37,132 nt of DNA from a virus: IMG/VR virus record IMGVR_UViG_3300042301_002201, positions 1 to 37,132 of that record; one strand, 5' to 3'. A model generated the notes under the pieces. The model was not told the origin of the DNA, ran no database searches, and saw only the letters and a list, made by a program, of their open reading frames with translations. Both the position numbers and the translations under genes were made by a program. Positions 29,723 to 36,296 of this stretch are shown here, piece by piece (within the stretch, counting starts at the first letter, position 1; the number at the start of each line of letters is the position of its first letter).

Positions 29723-30126
29723 AAACCACTGGATCTGTCAAGCGTTGTCAAGCGTTTGGGACGGGGGACGGCACTTCTCAACTCGGTGCAAGAAGTGTAA
29801 AAGTGGGTATAAGCTGCTCCAAGGTAGGAATGGAGTTCGGAAATGCCGTCCCTCCCGTCCCAAACACTAGACACCGCTTGACAGTGGCAGGCCTGCGCAA
29901 AATTGGCTCGAAAATGGTCGGGCAATGCCCAGCCTGTGCCGAGTTAGGTGGGGACAAGCAGCGTAATCACCTCGTTGTCCAGGCAGACGGGAGGTTTGGT
30001 TGCGTTATCCACCCCGGCGCCAGTGGCAAGGCACACAGACAACGCATATTTCAGCTTATAGGAGACAAAAGCGGCAAGGGGAGGCAGAACTTGCCCGCAA
30101 CACCATTAGACATCTCACTGTTATGA
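29719..30126 (+). CDS. Free-standing primase-type zinc ribbon protein, up to 135 aa
   Basis: Residues about 58-115 match the zinc-binding domain of DNA primases: CPAC (70-73), then NHLVVQADGRFGCVIHPG with C95 and H98, and AHRQRIFQLIG. It would help the neighbouring primase-helicase recognise its template. ATG 29719 overlaps the upstream stop, but residues 1-55 lie over a large inverted repeat and use unlike codons. An in-frame ATG at 29830 (MEFGNAVPPV) with AAGG upstream may be the true start. The stop overlaps the next ATG. Confidence 0.7.
   Translation: MKTTGSVKRCQAFGTGDGTSQLGARSVKVGISCSKVGMEFGNAVPPVPNTRHRLTVAGLRKIGSKMVGQCPACAELGGDKQRNHLVVQADGRFGCVIHPGASGKAHRQRIFQLIGDKSGKGRQNLPATPLDISLL
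29736..29883. repeat. Long imperfect inverted repeat with nested hairpin (origin or RNA-structure candidate)
   Basis: The left arm 29736-29772 and right arm 29845-29883 are reverse complements at 34 of 37 positions plus a two-base bulge. The left arm begins with TGTCAAGCGT twice in tandem. Inside, CACTTCT (29772-29778) and AGAAGTG (29791-29797) make a second perfect 7-base stem with a 12-base loop. The element starts right after the primase-helicase gene. It could be a replication origin, an RNase III-type processing site or a regulatory RNA fold. Confidence 0.8.
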
Positions 30127-30449
30127 CAGTAACAAACACAACGAAACTACTATCAGAGGCACCGTATCTTGTGAAGATAGGCGTGCAGCGTGGCTGGCTA
30201 TCGTATCCCAAGGGCATGGCGTTCAAGGAGGACGGCACGCCGGACCCGGTGATGCAGGATGAGCCCGAAGTCACTGAGCAGAGGCACACACCCGACCTGG
30301 CTCGCAAGGCCTACGACCTGCGGGACCGCGGCCTGTCACTGAACGACGTAGCCACGGCCTGTCAGGTGCCCCGAGGCAGCGTGGTCTACCTCATCACCAA
30401 AGGCCATGAGCTCTACCTCGCAAGCCAACGGAAGGACATTGAACCATGA
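30123..30449 (+). CDS. HTH DNA-binding protein, 108 aa
   Basis: ATGA overlap at both ends. The C-terminal half (DLARKAYDLRDRGLSLNDVA, then TACQVPRGSVVYLITKGHE) is a helix-turn-helix. The N-terminal part has VKIGVQRGWLSYPKGMAF, echoing the small HTH protein at 21588, which is shorter. Probably a regulator; which promoter it acts on is not evident. Confidence 0.65.
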   Translation: MTVTNTTKLLSEAPYLVKIGVQRGWLSYPKGMAFKEDGTPDPVMQDEPEVTEQRHTPDLARKAYDLRDRGLSLNDVATACQVPRGSVVYLITKGHELYLASQRKDIEP

Positions 30450-31264
30450 CCGCAAACAAGGCAGAATCCCCACAGATGGAAGATCCATTCATTTACGCAC
30501 CGCAGCCGACCAGTAAGGTGCAAGGCATAACCCAGGCAGGCACCAGGCCTTCCATCCATGTCTCGCTGTACGCCTACGGTGGCATTAGTGCAGCGTGCAT
30601 GATGTCCTGGGTCGATCTGACGGCCACGTTCGCCCGCAGCGACAGGCAGACCGATCTGCGCACCATCCGGGAGGATGCACTGATCAGCCGGTCCCGGTGC
30701 CGTGCCACCAAGTGGTTCCTCGACTCAGGCAAGGATGTGTGGATCCAACTGGATCACGACATCGAGTTCACCGCGGCCGATGTCATCCGCATGGCCGAGC
30801 TGGCCCATGAACACCAGGCAACCGTCTGCATCCCCTACTCCTGCCGCTCACTGCCCGCCAGGCCGGCCCTACGCCCGAAGGTGGAGCACCTGCAGGCCCT
30901 GAAGCACCAAGTGAACGACGCTGAGTGCGCCTCCGAGCTAGTGCCCATCACCATGTTCGCATCGGGATGCCTCGCAATCCCCCGTAAATGCCTCCTGGCG
31001 ACGCTTGAAGCACTGGAAGGGTCAGGAGTGCAGAACCCATACAGGATCGACTGGTGCGAGGATGTGCGCGTGGAGCGCTTCCCAACCCTGTGGATGCCCC
31101 TGGCCATGGAATCCATGCCCGGCAAACTCGAGTATCTCAGTGAGGATTACGCCGCTGCAGTCAGGATGACCCTGGCCGGAGTGAAGCACTACTCCATGAA
31201 GCCCAAGAAACAGCTCAACCACTGGGGAGAGTTCCCCTTTAGCTTTGCGCCTTATGCCGGATGA
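30446..31264 (+). CDS. Glycosyltransferase-like protein (GT-A fold), 272 aa
   Basis: ATGA overlap with the HTH gene. After a short variable arm the protein shows HVSLYAYGGISAACMMSWVD, DALISRSRCRATKWFLDSGK and VWIQLDHDIEFTAADVIRMA. The DHD (103-105) sits where GT-A enzymes have their metal-binding DxD, and YLSEDYAAAVRM near residues 226-237 fits the later acidic site. It likely transfers a sugar from a nucleotide-sugar. The target could be phage DNA, a virion protein or a host surface sugar; position before the terminase genes does not decide. Confidence 0.68.
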   Translation: MTANKAESPQMEDPFIYAPQPTSKVQGITQAGTRPSIHVSLYAYGGISAACMMSWVDLTATFARSDRQTDLRTIREDALISRSRCRATKWFLDSGKDVWIQLDHDIEFTAADVIRMAELAHEHQATVCIPYSCRSLPARPALRPKVEHLQALKHQVNDAECASELVPITMFASGCLAIPRKCLLATLEALEGSGVQNPYRIDWCEDVRVERFPTLWMPLAMESMPGKLEYLSEDYAAAVRMTLAGVKHYSMKPKKQLNHWGEFPFSFAPYAG

Positions 31265-31874
31265 GAAGCCAAAGAAGAGGCCGAGTCTGAAAGATGTGGG
31301 CGCTGCTGCTGGAGTTAACCATCAGTACGCCCAAAGAGTGCTTTCCGGGAAAACCAACGTCCCAGCAGGAGTCAAAGAGAAGGTCCTGAAGGCCTCTCAA
31401 GAGCTTGGATACATGAAATCCGAGCATCCGGGTCAGCATTTTAACTCCAAGCTAACCCAAGAGCGTGCCGATGCGGTTGTTGAAGGAATCATCGAGAACA
31501 AGTCGTTGGAGAAGATCGCAGAAGCCACTGGGTTGTCTCCGCATACAGCGTTTAAGCTGATCCGCGGGGTCAAAGTGCCGGTGGATTACCCCGAAACCGA
31601 AGATGAATGGCGCAAGGACGTCACTGGGTTTCTGGAGGTTGCGATCTGGAAGGGCACCAAGCGACTGGCTGAATCCTCTATTATGTTGATCGACGATCGT
31701 ACCTTACCCATCAGCGTGGGCGTGCTCACGGACAAATTGGCGGTCATCAAGGGCCAGCCCACCAGCATCCACCTCGCCATGACGGCCTCTGTGAGCCACC
31801 GCGACCTCATGAAGGACCTGAAAGAGCGTGATGTGACCCCCGTGAACGACGAGCAGACGCCCGACCTGGTTTAG
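31254..31874 (+). CDS. Candidate small terminase with LacI-type HTH, 206 aa
   Basis: ATG 31254 (MPDEKPKKRPSLKD) is preferred over a TTG at 31245; it overlaps the previous gene by 11 bases. Residues 10-53 (SLKDVGAAAGVNHQYAQRVL, then VKEKVLKASQELGYM) match the LacI-family DNA-binding headpiece including its hinge-side ELGY. A second HTH follows (about 84-104, SLEKIAEATGLSPHTAFKLI). The C-terminal part (SVGVLTDKLAVIKGQPTSIH) resembles oligomerisation regions of small terminases. There is no sugar-binding domain, so it is not a full LacI repressor. Location upstream of the large terminase supports TerS; a plain regulator is the alternative. Confidence 0.58.
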   Translation: MPDEKPKKRPSLKDVGAAAGVNHQYAQRVLSGKTNVPAGVKEKVLKASQELGYMKSEHPGQHFNSKLTQERADAVVEGIIENKSLEKIAEATGLSPHTAFKLIRGVKVPVDYPETEDEWRKDVTGFLEVAIWKGTKRLAESSIMLIDDRTLPISVGVLTDKLAVIKGQPTSIHLAMTASVSHRDLMKDLKERDVTPVNDEQTPDLV

Positions 31875-31886
31875 GTAGTGGCCCAA

Positions 31887-31899
31887 AATGTCCTACCCC
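31887..31899 (+). repeat. 13-bp direct repeat AATGTCCTACCCC, copy 1
   Basis: Identical to 32051-32063, 164 bases downstream, within the terminase-proximal intergenic region. Confidence 0.7.
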
Positions 31900-32000
31900 T
31901 ACCGCGGCAGCACCATCGAAAACCACGTATTTAGGCCTGTTTCAAGCACTCATGCCTACAATAGCAGTTATATTCACTTCGACGCTCAAACACGCAGCAA

Positions 32001-32016
32001 ACCCCTGCAAACATTG
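32001..32016 (+). repeat. 16-bp direct repeat, copy 2
   Basis: ACCCCTGCAAACATTG, identical to 20492-20507. This copy lies in the gap before the large terminase, the right boundary of the DNA-handling module. Confidence 0.75.
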
Positions 32017-32050
32017 ATCGAAACGCACGTCAACACCCCTCGGCAGACCC

Positions 32051-32063
32051 AATGTCCTACCCC
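32051..32063 (+). repeat. 13-bp direct repeat AATGTCCTACCCC, copy 2
   Basis: Second copy of the repeat at 31887-31899. Possible binding site for the small terminase candidate or part of a promoter pair; unproven. Confidence 0.7.
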
Positions 32064-32172
32064 GTTACACAAGGCAGACACCAGGCCGCCCGGGCCCCCG
32101 GGGGGAGGGGGTCGGGCATTCCGCGGCGACGGTAAAAGTCGACGGGTTCCCCAAAACGAAAAATATTGATAA

Positions 32173-33879
32173 ATGAGCCAACCCATCTGCCTCACCTGCT
32201 CCAAGCCCTTCGAGATCATCAAGCAGCGCGAAGGCCCCAAGCAGAAGCGCTTCTGCACCGAGGCCTGCAACACCATTTGGTGGAACGATCAGCCGCAGCA
32301 CCCATTCCTACCCAAGATCGACGCCTCGCACCCCCGTGCACTCGAGTTGAAGCAGAAGCGCACCCAGCTCGTGCTGCTCGAAAAAGCCGACCCCTACACC
32401 TACGGCTTCATCCCGGACCACTGGGAGGTCGCCAACACCGAGTTCCAGGCCACCCAGGAGCTCCTGATCTCCGGCGGCAACCGCGCAGGTAAAACCCTCT
32501 GGGCCGCCCGCCGGGTAGTCCAAACCCTTCTTGAGAAGGAAAACGCATCGGTCCTCTGCTGCCACACAAGTCACGCCACATCGGTCACCGTCCAACAGCC
32601 CGCGATCTACAACTACCTGCCCGTCGCCCTCCGGGCCACCAAGAAGGGCCGCATCCACTACCTGAACTACAGTCGCAAAAACGGCTTCACCGACGGCTCA
32701 TTCATCCTGCCCAACGGATCACGCTGCGACTTCCTGAACTACACGCAATCCGAGAACACCATCGAGGGCCGCGAGGCCGACCTGATCTGGTGCGACGAAT
32801 TAGTCCCTCAGTCCTGGGTGGACACACTGCGCTACCGCCTGATCACCCGCCGCGGCAAGCTCCTGGTCACCCAGACACCCCTCGAAGGCGTAGCATCGGT
32901 CTACAAGGAGTTCACCGCCGGCTCCTCAATCTCCGCTTTCCACGACGCCGAGCTCATCAAGGGCAAGCAGGCCCTGCCCACCTGGCCCCTCGGCAAAGCA
33001 GCCCGCACCATGGTGCAGCCCCAGACCAACCGTCGCACCGTGTTCTTCTTCTCGGAGGACAACCCGTACAACCCCTTCGACGAGATGAAGAGCAAGCTCG
33101 TCACCTCGCCCATGGGCCAGATCCTGACCCGGGCCTACGGCTGGGCCTCGGACAACATCGGCAAGGCCTTCGCCCGTTTCCGCCCGGATATCCACTGCAT
33201 CCCATCATCCAAAGTGCCCCCCGGCGGCACCCTGTACATGGTCTGCGACCCCGCCGGCGCCCGGAATTGGTTCTGCCTCTGGCTCTTAGTCTACGAGGAC
33301 GGCAAGCGCATCGTTGTCCGCGAGTTCCCGGACTTCAGCAACTACGGCGAATGGGCCCTGCCGTCTGAAAAGCCAGACGGCAAGCTCGGCCCCGCACAAA
33401 CCCTCGATGCCGGCCGGTCAATCTCCGAGTACCGCGCCCTCTTCCGCCAGATCGAATCCGACCTCGGCTACGGCGAGCCCGTGATGCGCCTGATCGACCC
33501 CAAGGCCGGCGGTTCCCCCGCTCTCTCCGAGGCCGGCGGCACGACGCTCATCGACCTCCTGGCCGAGTCCGACAACCCCCTGGACGAGCCCATGGCATTC
33601 ATTCCCGCACCCGGCGTGCCCGTCGACCAGCGCACCAGCGCCATCAACAGCCTCCTCTCCTACGACGCCACCCAGCCGCTCACCCCGCTCAACGAGCCCT
33701 CCCTCTATATCACCGACAACTGCGCCAACCTTACCTACGCACTCTCCGAGCACACCGGCCGCGACGGGCAGAAGGGCTGCACCAAGGACCCCATCGACTG
33801 CCTGGGGATGCTTTTGGTCTCCGGTCTTGCGTTCGTAGGCCGCGGGGGCTTTGATTGTCGCGGCGGCGGCGGATACTAA
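32173..33879 (+). CDS. terL: Large terminase subunit with N-terminal zinc knuckle
   Basis: The DNA-packaging motor, 568 residues. Residues 6-32 carry CxxC-x18-CxxxC (C6, C9, C28, C32; the second pair in RFCTEACN), a small zinc knuckle ahead of the motor. ATPase: Walker A GGNRAGKT (101-108), Walker B LIWCDE (204-209), coupling motif TQTPLEG (about 233-239). RNase H-fold nuclease acidic residues: D359 in MVCDPAG, D442 in RLIDPKAGG and D542 in PIDCLGM. The ATG follows an AT-rich stretch without a Shine-Dalgarno sequence. The portal gene follows, as usual. Confidence 0.95.
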   Translation: MSQPICLTCSKPFEIIKQREGPKQKRFCTEACNTIWWNDQPQHPFLPKIDASHPRALELKQKRTQLVLLEKADPYTYGFIPDHWEVANTEFQATQELLISGGNRAGKTLWAARRVVQTLLEKENASVLCCHTSHATSVTVQQPAIYNYLPVALRATKKGRIHYLNYSRKNGFTDGSFILPNGSRCDFLNYTQSENTIEGREADLIWCDELVPQSWVDTLRYRLITRRGKLLVTQTPLEGVASVYKEFTAGSSISAFHDAELIKGKQALPTWPLGKAARTMVQPQTNRRTVFFFSEDNPYNPFDEMKSKLVTSPMGQILTRAYGWASDNIGKAFARFRPDIHCIPSSKVPPGGTLYMVCDPAGARNWFCLWLLVYEDGKRIVVREFPDFSNYGEWALPSEKPDGKLGPAQTLDAGRSISEYRALFRQIESDLGYGEPVMRLIDPKAGGSPALSEAGGTTLIDLLAESDNPLDEPMAFIPAPGVPVDQRTSAINSLLSYDATQPLTPLNEPSLYITDNCANLTYALSEHTGRDGQKGCTKDPIDCLGMLLVSGLAFVGRGGFDCRGGGGY

Positions 33880-33890
33880 ACCATTTCACT

Positions 33891-35978
33891 ATGCAAGGAG
33901 ATTCCTACAAGCAGGCAACCGACGTGATGGCACGGGTCGGCGACGAGCCCAATGTCAGCGCACTGACCGAGGAGCTGCGGCGCTCGGCCACCGACTACGG
34001 CGTCTTCGCCCGTGTCGAGAATGCCGAGAATGTGCGCTACTGCCGCTGGCCTGGGCAGACCGACGACGGCAAGAAGTGGAATGATGCCAACCGCAACAAG
34101 CCGGCCTTCCCCTGGGACGGGGCCTCCGACACGCGCATCCCGCTTGCCGACGAGGTGATCAACGGCCTCGTCGACCTCTGCAGTACCTCCTTCTGGCGCT
34201 CGATGCTCCGCGTCAGCCCCACCAACATCAGCCAGCTCGATCAGGCCGTCACCGCGCACAACCTGATGGACTGGACGGTCAACGCGAAGATGTACAACGA
34301 CCTCACTCGCGAGGTCGAGCTGCTCTCCCAGTACCTCTGGACCTACGGCTGGGCCGGCGTCCACGTCACCTGGCAGCAAGAACTCGGGCAGCGCGAGCAG
34401 TACCTGACCATGGACCAGATCATGGCCCTGGCCGCCCAATCGCCCGCGGACTCCATCCTGGCCGACCTGCCCAACCTCATCGCCAATCCAGAGGCCGACG
34501 ACCAATCCGCGGAGCTCCTGCTCTCGGCCTTCCCCAACCTGCGCAAGCGCCGGGCCCTTAAGGCCATCCGCGACCTGCGCACCGATGGCGAGTGCGAGTT
34601 CCCCATCCCCACGATGGTCACGAACAAGCCCATGGTCGCAGCCCTGGCGCCCTACGACGAGCTGGTCTTCCCGCCCGAGACCACCGACATCCAGTCCGCC
34701 CGCGTGGTCTTCCGCCGGTTCTACATGACCGAGGCCCAGCTCCTGAACAAGGTCGAGACCGAGGATTGGGACGCCGAGTGGGCCCAGGAAGCCATCAACA
34801 CGATGGGCCGTTTCAGCGACTACTCGGCCTACACCTACGCAGCCGTCGGCCTGGCCGAGAACAGTATCCTCGACCGCGAGAACCTGATTGAGGTGGTCTA
34901 CGCCTACCAAAAATCAATCGACTCCGACGGTATCCCAGGCGTGTTCTACACCGTCTTCAGCCCCCAGGTCAGCGACAAGTGGGGCTACTTCGAGGCCTTG
35001 GACTACGCGCACGGCCAGTATCCCTTCGTCATCTGGCGCTCCGAGCTGATCCACCGCCAGATCACCGAGAGCCGCGGCGTGCCCGAGGTCTGCTCCACCT
35101 GGCAGCACGAGGTTAAGGCCCAGCGCGACAGCATCTTCGACTACACGTCCCTGGCCACTCTCCCGCCCATCGAGGTCCCGAAGACCCGCGGCGGCAACCT
35201 GAAGATCGGCCCGGCCATCCAGATCCCTGTCCTTCGCCGCGGCGAAATCGGCTTCCTGCAACCGCCCGCACGCGAGCCCGGCGTTGCCTTCCAGCTGATC
35301 GCGGCCATCGAGGCCCAGACCGACCGCTACTTCGGCCGCCCGACCGAGAAGGTCCCGCCAGTCATCACCCAGATGCGCCAGCAGCGCCTGATCAACAACT
35401 GGCTGCACGGCTGGACCGAGGCCTTCCGCCAGGTCCTTGCCCTCACGCTCCAATACATCGGCCCCGCCGAGATCCAGCGCATTACAGCCTCGGCCACCCC
35501 GCTGCCTCCCGACATCCAGGACTTCGATGTGATGCTGAAGTTCGACATCCGCGAGCTCTCCACCGATCTGGTCACCGAGAAGCTCAAAGCCATCTCCACC
35601 CTCGTCCTGCCCCTCGACACCGCCGGCGTCATCGACCGCGCCAAGCTGATCTCCGTCGCCCTCCGGGCCATCGACCCGACCCTCGCCAGCGAGCTGGTCA
35701 TGCAGCAGGGCCCCGCCGCGCAGAAGATGTTCAACGAGACCAACGACGAGATCGCCCTCATGAGCCTCGGAAACCCGCCCCAGCTCCGGGAGAACGATCC
35801 CACCGCGCCCATGCGCCTGCAGTTCAGCCAGCAAGTTTTGCAATCCAACCCGAAGTACCAGGCCCAACTTCAGCAGGACCCGCTCTTCCAGGCCAACCTG
35901 CAGAAGTACATTGAGAACCTGCAGTTTAGCGTGCAGCAGCAGCAGAACGCCATCACCGGCCGCCTCGGAGTCCAATGA
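33891..35978 (+). CDS. Portal protein (head-tail connector), 695 aa
   Basis: It sits directly after the terminase and has the length and layout of podovirus-type portals. The N-terminal region (FPWDGASDTRIPLADEVING, then WRSMLRVSP) is the typical substrate-like loop start. The middle holds PYDELVFPPETTDIQSARVV and the long stem helices, with PPREPG-like turns (FLQPPAREPGVAFQL). The end is Gln-rich coiled coil (about residues 650-690). ATG 33891 (MQGDSYKQATDVMARVG) is preferred over 33855, which overlaps the terminase gene by 25 bases and adds an Arg-run. Twelve copies are expected to form the channel at the capsid vertex. Confidence 0.9.
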   Translation: MQGDSYKQATDVMARVGDEPNVSALTEELRRSATDYGVFARVENAENVRYCRWPGQTDDGKKWNDANRNKPAFPWDGASDTRIPLADEVINGLVDLCSTSFWRSMLRVSPTNISQLDQAVTAHNLMDWTVNAKMYNDLTREVELLSQYLWTYGWAGVHVTWQQELGQREQYLTMDQIMALAAQSPADSILADLPNLIANPEADDQSAELLLSAFPNLRKRRALKAIRDLRTDGECEFPIPTMVTNKPMVAALAPYDELVFPPETTDIQSARVVFRRFYMTEAQLLNKVETEDWDAEWAQEAINTMGRFSDYSAYTYAAVGLAENSILDRENLIEVVYAYQKSIDSDGIPGVFYTVFSPQVSDKWGYFEALDYAHGQYPFVIWRSELIHRQITESRGVPEVCSTWQHEVKAQRDSIFDYTSLATLPPIEVPKTRGGNLKIGPAIQIPVLRRGEIGFLQPPAREPGVAFQLIAAIEAQTDRYFGRPTEKVPPVITQMRQQRLINNWLHGWTEAFRQVLALTLQYIGPAEIQRITASATPLPPDIQDFDVMLKFDIRELSTDLVTEKLKAISTLVLPLDTAGVIDRAKLISVALRAIDPTLASELVMQQGPAAQKMFNETNDEIALMSLGNPPQLRENDPTAPMRLQFSQQVLQSNPKYQAQLQQDPLFQANLQKYIENLQFSVQQQQNAITGRLGVQ

Positions 35979-36217
35979 AACTGAACGACGAACAACTCTC
36001 GGAGGCCCTCTCAGTGTCCGAGGAGCACCCGGTGCTCAAGGCCATGGGCCAGGTCATCGACGACACGCTACGGGACGAGGTGCACAGCGCCATCCTCCCA
36101 TCACTTTCCGCGGAGGACCGTGCCTACAACGCAGGCCGTGCAGCCGCGATCAAGGATCTCATCGCACAAATCAGTGCGTTAAGAAACGGGAGGGAATTGA
36201 CTTCCGGTCAGTTCTAG
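35975..36217 (+). CDS. Small helical protein after the portal, 80 aa
   Basis: ATGA overlap with the portal gene. Wholly helical and acidic: EQLSEALSVSEEHPVLKAMG, then QVIDDTLRDEVHSAILPSLS and AYNAGRAAAIKDLIAQISAL. Small helical proteins of this kind often lie between portal and scaffold genes in podoviruses with no known role; assembly help is likely. Confidence 0.7.
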   Translation: MKLNDEQLSEALSVSEEHPVLKAMGQVIDDTLRDEVHSAILPSLSAEDRAYNAGRAAAIKDLIAQISALRNGRELTSGQF

Positions 36218-36296
36218 GCTCTCACTCACACAACGGCTTCTTGGTTGGCCTTAAACAACCATGGCGCAGCATACCCGGCTTGCAGGGTCTAAAAGC

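Larger units (their letters stand above)
31875..32172. other. 298-base intergenic region before the large terminase
   Basis: No convincing gene. A 93-codon frame from 31888 is Pro/Ser/Thr-rich and reads through GC palindromes, so it is not accepted. Contents: AATGTCCTACCCC twice in direct repeat (31887 and 32051), the 16-bp repeat copy at 32001-32016, a CCCCCGGGGG palindrome at 32095-32104 followed by a G-rich run, and an AT-rich end (AACGAAAAATATTGATAA) next to the terminase start. A packaging signal (pac/cos) or late promoter is plausible here. Confidence 0.5.

Noticed and set aside
20492-32016. 16-bp repeats as phage attachment sites
   Set aside because: No integrase or excisionase is present and the copies lie at module borders, so a regulatory or replication role fits better.
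31888-32169. 93-codon frame in the gap before the terminase
   Set aside because: Low-complexity Pro/Ser/Thr/Arg product that reads through direct repeats and a GC palindrome. No coupling with the next gene and no family pattern.
33876-35975. Long minus-strand frames opposite the portal gene
   Set aside because: Gly/Leu/Val-rich shadow products of a GC-rich gene with no motifs; no minus-strand gene is supported anywhere in the window.
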